From assembly GCA_021521415.1 (NCBI GenBank), contig JAIQDT010001746.1, positions 62,001 through 126,000 of the forward strand: a stretch of DNA of 64,000 bases, read 5' to 3'. Positions within the stretch are counted from its first letter, which is position 1; every line of letters starts with the position of its first letter. The DNA comes from Bidens hawaiensis (Eukaryota > Streptophyta > Magnoliopsida > Asterales > Asteraceae). The notes under the pieces were generated by a model. It did not search any database. It had not been told where the DNA came from and was given only the letters and a program-made list of their open reading frames with translations. A program made the position numbers and the translations under genes. Of the stretch, positions 35,446 to 46,587 are shown one piece after another.

Positions 35446-36981
35446 ATGGCACCGAAACGATCAACGAAAATATCGGAAGTAGATGTGAGCCGTTTGATTG
35501 CTCAACAGTTGGAGGCGGCGATACCGGATATAGTATCGCGCATCGCCGCCAGTATTAATAACTCGACCAATCCAACTCCTCCGAGCAATCAAACGCCCAT
35601 AAATAATGACGGGGAACAAAATGCTAATCCTCCAAGGAACGATAACACTATTCCGAGTAATGACGCACCGCCTAGGGTGGTCGTTACTGACAGCAATGGC
35701 CCTATACCTACGGTAGAGACAAACCGTACGGAACCAATTCGTGCATCCAGGGGATGTTCGATCAAGGATTTCATGTTGTGCAAGCCATTAGAGTTTAGCG
35801 GGTCTGAAGGACCGAATGGGTTAGTTAAATGGATAGAGAAAATCGAATCAGTGGTGAATATTAGCAACTGTCCCGAGGATTGTATCGTTAAGTACGCCAC
35901 CTGTACATTCACCGACCATGCCTTGACATGGTGGAACACCATAGTACAGACTCGAGGTCAGGTGGCGACAAACCACATGAGCTGGACGGAGCTTAAGGCT
36001 CTTGTGTTGGAACATTTCTGTCCAAAGAATGAATTGCAGAAACTGGAAAATGAGTTGTGGAATCTGGAGATGAAGGGGGCGGACCACTTGGGTTATACCA
36101 ATCGGTTCAATGAACTGTCACGATTAGTACCGTGGTTGGTCACCCCGGAGACGAAGAGGGTGGAACGTTATATTTGGGGACTTACTCCAGTAGTGAGGAG
36201 TATAGTCAACGCGGGGGGACACCGGACGTATGAAAGTGCAGTGACACAGGCTGGCATAGTCACGTATGATTTCTTACGGAGCGGATCACTAAAGGTGACA
36301 GGAGAATCCGCTGGGGGAAAACGGGGTGCGCATGATCATAGAATCCAAGAAAAGCAGCAAAACAAACGAGCTAGGCCCGCTGCCCAGAGCTATGCCATGA
36401 CTAGTTCGGGCGGAAGGCAAGAACCGCAGAAGGGAACGTTTCCTAGGTGCGGGAAATGTGGTTACCACCATAGTAGCGTGTGCAAGGAGGTGGTGTGCCA
36501 CCGGTGTGGCAGGGTTGGACACTACGCACCAAATTGTAAGACAAATCTGAACAACCTGAACCGACAACCACAACCTATTCGGGCGCAACCATTTAGAACT
36601 CAACCAGCCCGACAGCAGAACCCGCAAGGAAACCAGATGGTGACCACTAGCCGTGCTTGCTACGAATGCGGCAGCACGGATCACTTCAAAAGGAACTGCC
36701 CGAAACTGAATCAGGGAGGAAACGGGAGACAACTCGTGGGTCAGCCATCGTCGTCCAATCCAGCGCGAGGCCGAGCATTTGTGATGGGAGCGAACGAGGC
36801 GCGCCAGGACCCCAGCGTAGTGACAGGTACCTTCCTCGTCTCTGATCATTACGCTTCTGTATTATTTGATACAGGCGCCGATAGAAGTTTTGTCTCCGTT
36901 AGATTCCTTTCGATAGCAAACCTTCCTATTGGTGAAACCATAGAACCTTACACCGTAGAAGTCGCTAACGGTAAAACCTGA
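35446..36981 (+). CDS. gag: Copy C gag plus start of protease (511 aa)
   Basis: Gag forms the particle and binds element RNA in the cytoplasm. The ATG at 35446 begins MAPKRSTK. The capsid-type domain spans about residues 115-250 ([49 protein letters not shown]). Three CCHC-type knuckles follow: C335-C338-H-C346 (short spacing), C351-C354-H359-C364 and C405-C408-H413-C418. The protease motif FDTGADRSF is at 474-482. The frame then ends at TGA 36979-36981 because one C is missing in ACC(C)TG; protease continues one frame back. Copy D has the identical deletion, while element A reads through. The protein is therefore gag with half a protease. Confidence 0.9.
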   Translation: MAPKRSTKISEVDVSRLIAQQLEAAIPDIVSRIAASINNSTNPTPPSNQTPINNDGEQNANPPRNDNTIPSNDAPPRVVVTDSNGPIPTVETNRTEPIRASRGCSIKDFMLCKPLEFSGSEGPNGLVKWIEKIESVVNISNCPEDCIVKYATCTFTDHALTWWNTIVQTRGQVATNHMSWTELKALVLEHFCPKNELQKLENELWNLEMKGADHLGYTNRFNELSRLVPWLVTPETKRVERYIWGLTPVVRSIVNAGGHRTYESAVTQAGIVTYDFLRSGSLKVTGESAGGKRGAHDHRIQEKQQNKRARPAAQSYAMTSSGGRQEPQKGTFPRCGKCGYHHSSVCKEVVCHRCGRVGHYAPNCKTNLNNLNRQPQPIRAQPFRTQPARQQNPQGNQMVTTSRACYECGSTDHFKRNCPKLNQGGNGRQLVGQPSSSNPARGRAFVMGANEARQDPSVVTGTFLVSDHYASVLFDTGADRSFVSVRFLSIANLPIGETIEPYTVEVANGKT

Positions 36982-37925
36982 TAGTTAATCGGATTGTTCG
37001 GAATTGCCCTTTTATTCTGAGCGAACAATCCTTCCTGATTGACTTGTTACCGGTAGAATTGGGTAGTTTTGACGTGATAGTGGGAATGGATTGGTTGGCA
37101 CGTAATAGGGTAGAAATAAACTGTGAAAAGAAAACCGTCAAGATCCGGGTGTCGGATGACGAGGAGGTATTAGTGCAGGGAGAAAAATCCGGCACCATGA
37201 TACCATTTATATCCCACCTCAAGGTGTTGAAATATATACGTCAGGGATGTGTGGCGTATCTAGCGAGCCTGACGGCCGCTGATTCTGAGGAAAAACGGGT
37301 GGACGATATTCCCGTGGTACGCGAATTTCCACAAGTTTTTCCAGAGGAACTTCCTGGATTACCGCCAACCCGACAGGTCGAATTCAGAATCGATCTGTTA
37401 CCACAAGCTGGCCCTGTTGCTAAGGCCCCTTATAGACTTGCACCGTCCGAGATGCAAGAACTATCCAACCAATTGCAGGAATTGTTGGATAAGGGGTTTA
37501 TACGTCCCAGTTATTCCCCGTGGGGTGCACCTGTACTATTTGTGAAAAAGAAGGACGGAAGCCTTCGAATGTGCATTGACTACAGGGAATTGAACAAATT
37601 AACCATCAAAAATAGGTATCCTCTTCCCCGAATCGATGATTTGTTCGACCAACTACAAGGTGCGAGCTATTTCTCAAAGATTGATCTTAGATCGGGATAC
37701 CACCAAGTTAAAATTCAGGAGGAGGATATCCCAAAAACCGCGTTTCGGACTCGCTACGGCCACTATGAATTTCTAGTTATGCCTTTTGGGCTAACAAATG
37801 TGCCAGCGGTGTTCATGGATCTCATGAATCGAGTCTGTAAACCCTATCTCGACAAATTCGTCATTGTATTTATTGACGATATTTTGATATATTCAAAAGT
37901 AAAGAAGAACATGAGCGACATTTGA
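36978..37925 (+). pseudogene. pol: Copy C pol, first part (protease end and RT), frameshifted
   Basis: This frame starts inside protease with no ATG ([10 protein letters not shown]), carries the second protease block VIVGMDWL, then [57 protein letters not shown] and [11 protein letters not shown] single A is missing from the A run near 37895-37898 compared with copy D. The frame then reads [10 protein letters not shown] and stops at 37923-37925. RT is therefore cut just after the catalytic IDD. Confidence 0.9.
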
Positions 37926-40150
37926 GGTTAGTTTTGGAGCTTTTGGATCAGGAGGAGTTGTATGCAAAATTCTCCAAGTGTAACTTCTGGTTACAAGAGG
38001 TGCAATTCCTCGGTCATGTTATAAACCACCAAGGAATACACGTTGATCCGAGTAAGGTTGAAGCTATTAAGAATTGGCAAGCGCCTAAATCTCCAAAGGA
38101 AATCCGCCAATTCTTAGGCTTAGCTGGATACTATCGTCGATTTATAGAGAACTTTTCCAGCATCGCCCAACCTTTAACCCTCTTGACTCAAAAGGATCGG
38201 AAATATGAATGGGGTGAAGAGCAGGAAACGGCGTTTCAAACGCTAAAGCAAAGGTTGTGTCAAGCGCCAATCTTAAGTCTCCCCGACGGAGACGATGGAT
38301 TTGTTGTATATTGTGACGCATCCCGTAAAGGGTTAGGATGCGTGTTAATGCAAAATAAAAAGGTCATAGCCTATGCGTCTCGACAGTTAAAAGTTCATGA
38401 GAAAAACTACACTACTCATGACTTGGAACTGGGAGCAGTCATCTTTGCACTTAAAATCTGGAGACACTATCTCTACGGTACAAAGTGCACCATATTCACT
38501 GATCATAAAAGTTTGCAACACATATTCGATCAGAAAGAACTGAATATGAGGCAACGAAAATGGGTCGAGTTGCTGAGTGACTATGACTGTGATATTCGAT
38601 ATCACCCCGGCAAGGCTAACGTCGTAGCCGATGCCTTGAGTAGGAAGGATCGGGTTAAACCATTGCGAGTGCGGGCGTTGGGGATGATAGTCCAGTCAAA
38701 CCTTTCGGATTTGATTCAGGCCGCTCAACGCGAGGCGTTGAAAGAGGACCAATTGGATAAAGAAGGACTCTACGGGAATGAGAAGAATTTCGAACAGCGT
38801 GTGGACGAAATTCTCTATTTCAAAAGTCGGATTTGGATTCCGACCCTCCATGACCTTCGTAATTTGATCATGGATGAAGCGCATAAGTCGAAATATTCCA
38901 TACATCCGGGATCAGATAAAATGTACAAGGATGTGAAAGAATTTTACTGGTGGCCTGGTATGAAAATGGATATAGCCACCTACGTCGGCAAGTGTACGAC
39001 GTGTGCGAGGGTTAAGGCGGAACACCAGAAACCCTCGGGAATGTTGCAACAACCGGAAATTCCGGAATGGAAGTGGGAGCAGATCACAATGGATTTTGTG
39101 ACACACCTCCCCAAGACGCCCCGAGGTCATGATGCAATTTGGGTAATCGTGGATCGATTAACCAAATCAGCACATTTCATTCCAATTAGGAATAATTTTA
39201 ACACTGAGAGACTTGCGCAAATTTATATAAATGAAATAGTGTCTCGTCATGGCATCCCCATCTCGATCATCTCCGATAGGGATAGCCATTTCACCTCCAA
39301 ACTTTGGCAAGCTGTCCAAGAAGCGTTGGGAACACGTATTGACCTAAGCACAGCTTACCACCCTCAGACCGATGGTCAGTCTGAGAGGACCATTCAAACT
39401 TTGGAGGATTTGCTTCGTGCCTGCGTACTGGACTTTAAGGGAAATTGGGATCAACATCTCCCACTCGTTGAATTTTCCTATAATAACAGTTACCATAGCA
39501 GTATAAAGGCAGCACCTTATGAAGCATTGTATGGGCGGAAGTGCCGATCACCACTTTGCTGGTCTGAAGTGGGTGACTCGCAGGTCATTAGATCGGATCT
39601 GGTCCAGGAGACGACCAGCAAGATTCTTGAAATTAAGAACAACTTGAAAGCCGCGCGGGATCGGCAGAAGAGTTATGCCGATACCCGTCGAAAACCGTTG
39701 TCATTTGAGAAGGGTGAAAAGGTATATTTGAAAGTATCACCCTGGAAAGGAGTGGTCAGATTTGGAAAGGCGGGGAAGTTGGCCCCTAGATATATTGGAC
39801 CATTCATTATTACTGCAAAGATCGGTCCGGTAGCTTACCGACTAGAACTGCCTGAGGAACTAAGTGCAGTTCATAACGTGTTTCATGTGTCAAATTTGAA
39901 AAGATGTCTGGCGGATGAGACATCGGTGTTACCCTTAGAGGGTGTTCAAATAAGTGATAGGCTCAACTTCGTAGAGGAGCCCATCGAAATAGTGGACGGT
40001 AAAATCAAGCAACTTAGACACAATAAGATCTCGTTGGTCAAAGTTAGATGGAATTCGCAACGAGGCCCAGAATTTACTTGGGAACGAAAGGATGAATTTC
40101 GGAAGAAATACCCCCACCTATTTCCTCAAAAGGAAGTAGTTGACGCGTAA
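37922..40150 (+). pseudogene. pol: Copy C pol, second part (RT end, RNase H, integrase, chromodomain-like tail)
   Basis: The open frame of 742 codons resumes RT ([12 protein letters not shown]), then RNase H ([32 protein letters not shown]), integrase zinc motif ([22 protein letters not shown]), core ([23 protein letters not shown]), GPF/Y block ([18 protein letters not shown]) and the tail [19 protein letters not shown]. All expected catalytic residues are visible. It starts by frame continuity rather than a true initiator, and without the 1-bp deletion it would be fused to the first part. It ends 36 bp before LTR2. Confidence 0.92.
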
Positions 40151-40171
40151 AATTTCGAGGACGAAATTTTT

Positions 40172-40186
40172 ATAACGGGGGGAGAA
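40172..40186 (+). other. Copy C polypurine tract
   Basis: ATAACGGGGGGAGAA directly precedes LTR2. The preceding motif TTTCGAGGACGAAATTTT is common before the PPT of plant Tekay-like elements and also occurs in A and E. Confidence 0.92.
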
Positions 40187-41805
40187 TGTAACGATTCCGG
40201 CAAATCCAGGTATACCCTAGCCGGAATATACTATTTACGTGTTATTTAATATTGATTATATGAGTTATAGCACGTTGATACGAATATATATGGTTCACAG
40301 TATGAATCATACTCAATTATATAGTGAATCGTATTGGAATTACAATTAATCAATGATCGGTTATTGAAACCCGAACGAATCGGGAATTTCATCATAGACG
40401 AAGTATATAATGTTTAGTGATGTTTACGAAGTATTAATGCTTCGGGATAAGTGAATTATAGCACAGAAAAAGGATTTCGATTTATTGGTACGTCGGTACG
40501 ATAAACGAAACCTTTAACATCAAACCAAGCAAGAGATGATCAATCAAGCCGAAAAAGATGCGTAATTATTAATAATATGATGTTTTAATGTCATGGTTTA
40601 AGTTTTTAAAGTTTTTAAGTCGGTTTTATGTAAATTTTATTTTGACCCGAAAAACGACCATTCTATGCTCGTTTTAAGCCGAATTACGAGTTTAAACGAG
40701 AAACGAACTGAGCCAGATTATCCACAACATTATCCGGATTGCGTAATCCGAATATGTGGCTTAGAATGGATGTGTGGGACCCACCCCACCCCTTAAGGGA
40801 GGCCGATCGGCCCTATCCCTTATTATTCATTTCATTTTCTTTTTTTACCACACTTCACTCCCAAAACTCTCTCAAATCTCTCAAATCTTCAAAGTGTTCA
40901 TCCAAAATCCACCATTTTTAACCAAGAATTGAAGGTATAATACATGTTTTAAGGCTTGATTCTTGTTTCTAATTCTACAATATTGAGAAAAGGAGGTTTT
41001 CATGTGAACAAAGGGTGAAAACCCGAGATGAAACCGATTCTCGTGTGATCAAGGGATGTATACAAGTTATACAAAGGATCTTGATCCAAGTAATTAGTTA
41101 AAAGTGTTCAGAATGAATTTTTACGGTTGAAATCTTGTAAAAATGAGTTTCCATGTGAAAGATGGGTGAAAACCCGAGATGAAATCGACTCTTGCATGAT
41201 CAAGAGATGTATACATGTTATATAAGGGATCTTGGTCCAAGAAATGAGTAAAAAGAGTCGAGAACGGATTTTTACGGTTAAAACCTTTGTTTTTATATAA
41301 AAACCGACACTTTGAAAGAAATGGTTTGATTGTTGGTATAGTTTGCTTGGTATAGTGTTATTGTGCTTGTAAGTGTTGTATCTAGCGGCTAGCAAAGGCT
41401 AGAAACCGAGATCCTTGCGATCTAAAGCTAGAAAACACAAGATAGTTCGGTTTTCGGGTATTTATGAAATTTGGACAGATTTTCGTGTGCTTAGAGTCGG
41501 GTCACGAAATTTCACAGAGATGATCTACACATGAAAATATGAGATCTGTGAATTTTTGGTAATTTTTGGATAAAAGATGAATATTTGGTGAATTTAATGC
41601 TCGGTTTTGGCCAAAAATAGTGAAAAATAGCAAAACATGATGAAAAATTCCGGAAAATTTAAGATAAGTTTTTTATAACATATAAAAGTCACCCACAAAA
41701 TTTGAGCTCAGTTGGAAAAGTCTAAGTAGGCTTTTCGGTGAAACGAGTTCTAGGGCTTTCTAGCTCGATTTTGGGTGAAAATGGCTTGAAAAATAAGTTT
41801 TAAAT

Positions 41806-42252
41806 TCTGGAAAAATTCCAGGAAGTCATGAGGATGACAGAGATCATCCCAGAAAAATTTGGGATTTTTCTAAAGAGTTTTGTTATTTTTGATATATTTA
41901 GTGTTTTAATAAGATTTAAAAATAGATAAATAAATGTAAATATAGGAAAATAAATCTGGAAAAATTCCAGGAAGTTATGAGGATTTCAGAGATCATCCCA
42001 GAAAAATTTGGGATTTTTCTAAAGTGTTTTGGTATTTTTGACATATTTAGTGTTTTAATAAGATTTAAAAATAGATAAATAAATGTAAATATAGGAAAAT
42101 AAATCTGGAAAAATTCCAGGAAGTTATGAGGATGACAGAGATCATCCCAGAAAAATTTGGGATTTTTCTAAAGTGTTTTGGTATTTTTGACATATTTAGT
42201 GTATTAAAAAGGTTTAAAAATAGATAAATAAATGTAAATATAGGAAAATAAA
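41806..42252 (+). repeat. Triplicated ~149-bp block in LTR2
   Basis: It has the same three units as LTR1. The second unit has TTTCAGAG instead of TGACAGAG. Confidence 0.92.
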
Positions 42253-43003
42253 TCTGGAAAAATTTTGTAAAATTTTCTTTCTGTCAAAATAAGTTTTGTG
42301 CAAAATTTCAAGACCCGAGACTAAACGGGTAATTATTTGTGCTAAAAAGAACGTAAAAACAAATATCTAAAGCTTAAAACGTGTAAACCGGCAAAGTTCG
42401 CATAAGCGAGCTGACTGGTACACGAAAACTTTAAAAATGGACTATTTTCATAAATCTAAGTAAATTAAGTAAAAATAAGTCATCCGAAAATAATTCGGAT
42501 GATTTGGGTAATTTTACCCGATTTTACCGTTTCGGCACCGAAATACCGGAAACGGGCCCCACGGCCAAACGGGGTGTCAAACCGAGCTATAATTTCATCA
42601 CCTTAACTAAATTGACTGTCAAACTCTAAGCAATGTCACAATCTGAGTCCTTAGAAGTGTCACGGGGTTAACATTGTCCCCGAATCGAGTACAGTACTGG
42701 GTTAACAATGTTCCCAGATGTACCGATTGATACGTATTTAAGTTATGGGAATTATATAGAAACGACTAGATATTATATTACAGATCCAGGCACGTAGCTG
42801 TTCCTTATATTACTCACCGACTCACAAAAAGGTGAGTTTTCACGAGCCCCTTTTAATGAATTGTTTTAATTATATTTTCCCGGGGCGGAAAACATGTCTT
42901 ATTTAAAGTATTTAAGTACATACCGATCGTATGGAAATACTTGTACATTTATATATATATATGGTCTGATGCACAGAATATATAAAATGTTTATCATGTG
43001 TTA

Positions 43004-43313
43004 TTGTTCTGGGGTAACATAGTTCCCAGGGGTTGTTATTGTTCTGGGGTAACATAGTTCCCAGGGGTTATTATTATTCTGGGGTAACATAGTTCCCAGG
43101 GGTTATTATTGTTCTGGGGTAACATAGTTCCCAGGGGTTATTATTGTTCTGGGGTAACATAGTTCCCAGGGGTTGTTATTGTTCTGGGGTAACATAGTTC
43201 CCAGGGGTTGTTATTGTTCTGGGGTAACATAGTTCCAAGGGGTTATTATTGTTCTGGGGTAACATAGTTCCCAGGAAGTTAATGGAAATGTTCTGGGGTA
43301 ACATAGTTCCCAG
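43004..43313 (+). repeat. 35-bp palindromic minisatellite in LTR2 (9 units)
   Basis: Nine CTGGGG...CCCAG cores, one with CCAAGG in place of CCCAGG. It has one unit fewer than LTR1 and LTR3. Confidence 0.95.
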
Positions 43314-43691
43314 CATGATTATATTGTTAATAAATGATTATTAAAATGATTTGTCAGTGTTTATTTAAATTAGTGAAACTCACCAACTATTCGTAGTTGA
43401 CCCGTTTTCTTTACATGTTTTCTAGGTATGCCCAAGTTGGAATGATTGATATGTGCTTAACTATCTGTGCTACCTGTTGGAATCTTGCTGCTCTATGTTT
43501 TGTAATGAATTTATTAATGTCTTATCGGTAAAATATGTGTGTAACACCTAGACAGTAATGAAACTCGCAACAATGTAATATGTTATAAATTAATGTAGTG
43601 GTATTTTCCTTATAAGCAATGCTGTTGATATCAGATGTGTCTGTTGCATCCCGTGTACGTTTCCGCTGCGGTTACGGGGTGTTACAGAACT

Positions 43692-43704
43692 TGGTATCAG
43701 AGCC
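43692..43704 (+). other. Copy D primer-binding site
   Basis: TGGTATCAGAGCC lies five bases after LTR2 and matches the initiator tRNA-Met complement perfectly. Confidence 0.95.
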
Positions 43705-44056
43705 ATTGGTTATAAAGAATTAGGATGTCTGAAAAAGATACCTAAAATATAACCAGTAGCTCAAGTATTATAGGATCTGAATATCAACTAATAATATATT
43801 GTGACGAGATCGGGATGAACTTGGATGGACAAGTGGGTTATTATGGTCCGGAACATAATAACAGACTTGTCTGCACGAGGGAATTCAGGGGAAGTCACGG
43901 GGGACTTAAATAGGTAAAATGGGCAACATATGTGTAATTGTATAATAATATTATTATGTGGCAAAATTGTATAAGTAAGTGCATGATTAATTTAATTAAT
44001 TATGAATTACACTATGAAAAGGGACTATATGTTTGTTAACTTGTGTGCAGGTAAAA

Positions 44057-44683
44057 ATGGCAAGAACACCTAGTGTGTCGACGGAAGAGGACCCGGAAGA
44101 GGTCAGTTCCGGGGCCTCTGGAAGCCCAAGTGTAGCACCCAGCTCCGAGCCTTCGGAGGCTAGTCATAGTACTTCTAGACAGACCACCCCAGCTAGGAGT
44201 GCTAGTTTACCCTCCCCTGCTAGGGTTACCAGGTCTCCTACCCCGCCCGCACCACAGACCGCCCCGATTCCCCCCAGACACGGTCCCCGCCTCACGGCGC
44301 GGATCAGTGCCCCGTATGTTCCGCCCACTGTTACCCCACCCAGATCCACTTACCATAGGGGCGAGTCCTCCCGCCCCCAGCCCGAGCCTGCGACCCTACC
44401 TGTGTGGGGTCTTCCGAGGCAGGAACGGGACTTGGCGGCTTGGCTACGTGTTCTCACCGAACAGGTGAACGAGCACTCTGCCGCCCTGGTCGTGGGGGTA
44501 CAGAGGCGGGCGTACCTCGGGGACAGCATACTGGACCACCAGTATGCTATTAACCAGTTAAAAAGGGAGTGCTCATACTCCCACTGGTTGATCGGCCAGA
44601 TGGAAACCCGAATGCGGGTTATGGTGGCGGTGTTGGTGGTGCTGGTGGCGGTGTTGGTGGGGTTGGTTTACCACCATGTGTAG
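44057..44683 (+). CDS. Copy D accessory ORF upstream of gag (208 aa)
   Basis: It encodes the same 208 residues as the copy C ORF: Pro/Ser-rich N-terminus, central charged region, C-terminal hydrophobic tail ending YHHV. Upstream, one GT of the GTGTGTGCAG run is missing (TTGTGTGCAG here), so frames that start further upstream differ between copies, while the ATG at 44057 and everything after it is kept. This supports 44057 as the start. AG/GT at 44050/44051 is retained. Function is unknown; a membrane-anchored accessory protein is an inference from hydropathy alone. Confidence 0.72.
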   Translation: MARTPSVSTEEDPEEVSSGASGSPSVAPSSEPSEASHSTSRQTTPARSASLPSPARVTRSPTPPAPQTAPIPPRHGPRLTARISAPYVPPTVTPPRSTYHRGESSRPQPEPATLPVWGLPRQERDLAAWLRVLTEQVNEHSAALVVGVQRRAYLGDSILDHQYAINQLKRECSYSHWLIGQMETRMRVMVAVLVVLVAVLVGLVYHHV

Positions 44684-45051
44684 ATGTGTTAGATGGTAGA
44701 ATCTTGAACCGCTTTTTGATACTCCGTGTAAGTAGTTAGTGGTGATACTAACACGGAGTGAATCTTGTTTAGTTATAGTACAACCACTGGCCCATAGGGG
44801 GTCTCTTGTAGGGCATATCATTATCGATACTTTTGGGTATCATTCAAGAACTGACCCATTGCGGGTTATGTCGAGGATGATACCAACATAGGCCCTTTGT
44901 ATTAAAACTTAGTTATGTAATGATGACTGGAAAGTATGTAAACTGATGTTTGTATAATATGTATCCATGTTTACTAATGAATGAAATATGTATTGTGTTT
45001 TATGATTTGAGATGGTATTGATTATATGTATTTCTTTGATGATTGTGTAGA
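44684..45051 (+). other. Copy D intergenic leader before gag, with hairpin
   Basis: Essentially identical to 35078-35445, including the ACTCCGTGT/ACACGGAGT stem and the acceptor-like GTGTAG before the gag ATG. Confidence 0.65.
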
Positions 45052-46587
45052 ATGGCACCGAAACGATCAACGAAAATATCGGAAGTAGATGTGAGCCGTT
45101 TGATTGCTCAACAGTTGGAGGCGGCGATACCGGATATAGTATCGCGCATCGCCGCCAGTATTAATAACTCGACCAATCCAACCCCTCCGAGCAATCAAAC
45201 GCCCATAAATAATGACGGGGAACAAAATGCTAATCCTCCAAGGAACGATAACACTATTCCGAGTAATGACGCACCGCCTAGGGTGGTCGTTACTGACAGC
45301 AATGGCCCTATACCTACGGTAGAGACAAACCGTACGGAACCAATTCGTGCATCCAGGGGATGTTCGATCAAGGATTTCATGTTGTGCAAGCCATTAGAGT
45401 TTAGCGGGTCTGAAGGACCGAATGGGTTAGTTAAATGGATAGAGAAAATCGAATCAGTGGTGAATATTAGCAACTGTCCCGAGGATTGTATCGTTAAGTA
45501 CGCCACCTGTACATTCACCGACCATGCCTTGACATGGTGGAACACCATAGTACAGACTCGAGGTCAGGTGGCGACAAACCACATGAGCTGGACGGAGCTT
45601 AAGGCTCTTGTGTTGGAACATTTCTGTCCAAAGAATGAATTGCAGAAACTGGAAAATGAGTTGTGGAATCTGGAGATGAAGGGGGCGGACCACTTGGGTT
45701 ATACCAATCGGTTCAATGAACTGTCACGATTAGTACCGTGGTTGGTCACCCCGGAGACGAAGAGGGTGGAACGTTATATTTGGGGACTTACTCCAGTAGT
45801 GAGGAGTATAGTCAACGCGGGGGGACACCGGACGTATGAAAGTGCAGTGACACAGGCTGGCATAGTCACGTATGATTTCTTACGGAGCGGATCACTAAAG
45901 GTGACAGGAGAATCCGCTGGGGGAAAACGGGGTGCGCATGATCATAGAATCCAAGAAAAGCAGCAAAACAAACGAGCTAGGCCCGCTGCCCAGAGCTATG
46001 CCATGACTAGTTCGGGCGGAAGGCAAGAACCGCAGAAGGGAACGTTTCCTAGGTGCGGGAAATGTGGTTACCACCATAGTGGCGTGTGCGAGGAGGTGGT
46101 GTGCCACCGGTGTGGCAGGGTTGGACACTACGCACCAAATTGTAAGACAAATCTGAACAACCTGAACCGACAACCACAACCTATTCGGGCGCAACCATTT
46201 AGAACTCAACCAGCCCGACAGCAGAACCCGCAAGGAAACCAGATGGTGACCACTAGCCGTGCTTTCTACGAATGCGGCAGCACGGATCACTTCAAAAGGA
46301 ACTGCCCGAAACTGAATCAGGGAGGAAACGGGAGACAACTCGTGGGTCAGCCATCGTCGTCCAATCCAGCGCGAGGCCGAGCATTTGTGATGGGAGCGAA
46401 CGAGGCGCGCCAGAACCCCAGCGTAGTGACAGGTACCTTCCTCGTCTCTGATCATTACGCTTCTGTATTATTTGATACAGGCGCCGATAGAAGTTTTGTC
46501 TCCGTTAGATTCCTTTCGATAGCAAACCTTCCTATTGGTGAAACCATAGAACCTTACACCGTAGAAGTCGCTAACGGTAAAACCTGA
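45052..46587 (+). CDS. gag: Copy D gag plus start of protease (511 aa)
   Basis: It has the same length and layout as the copy C gag and ends at the same frameshift stop (46585-46587). Differences include a first knuckle reading HHSGVCEEV instead of HHSSVCKEV, and residue 405, where Phe (TTC) replaces the first Cys (TGC) of the third knuckle, which should disable that knuckle. DTG of protease is present, but the domain is cut by the shared 1-bp deletion. Confidence 0.9.
   Translation: MAPKRSTKISEVDVSRLIAQQLEAAIPDIVSRIAASINNSTNPTPPSNQTPINNDGEQNANPPRNDNTIPSNDAPPRVVVTDSNGPIPTVETNRTEPIRASRGCSIKDFMLCKPLEFSGSEGPNGLVKWIEKIESVVNISNCPEDCIVKYATCTFTDHALTWWNTIVQTRGQVATNHMSWTELKALVLEHFCPKNELQKLENELWNLEMKGADHLGYTNRFNELSRLVPWLVTPETKRVERYIWGLTPVVRSIVNAGGHRTYESAVTQAGIVTYDFLRSGSLKVTGESAGGKRGAHDHRIQEKQQNKRARPAAQSYAMTSSGGRQEPQKGTFPRCGKCGYHHSGVCEEVVCHRCGRVGHYAPNCKTNLNNLNRQPQPIRAQPFRTQPARQQNPQGNQMVTTSRAFYECGSTDHFKRNCPKLNQGGNGRQLVGQPSSSNPARGRAFVMGANEARQNPSVVTGTFLVSDHYASVLFDTGADRSFVSVRFLSIANLPIGETIEPYTVEVANGKT

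Larger units (their letters stand above)
40187..43686 (+). repeat. LTR2 (shared middle LTR, 3500 bp)
   Basis: It has the same ends as LTR1 and no target duplication on either side; C's PPT is to the left and D's PBS to the right. It is shorter than LTR1 by exactly one 35-bp minisatellite unit. It agrees with LTR3 against LTR1 at several substitutions. Confidence 0.95.

Noticed and set aside
35895..36849. 186-codon and shorter minus-strand frames antisense to gag (also in D)
   Set aside because: Shadows of the conserved gag frame.
36970..36985. Possible programmed -1 frameshift linking gag-protease to pol in C and D
   Set aside because: The shift falls in the middle of the protease domain, no canonical slippery heptamer is present, and element A reads through with one more base. 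A shared 1-bp deletion is simpler.
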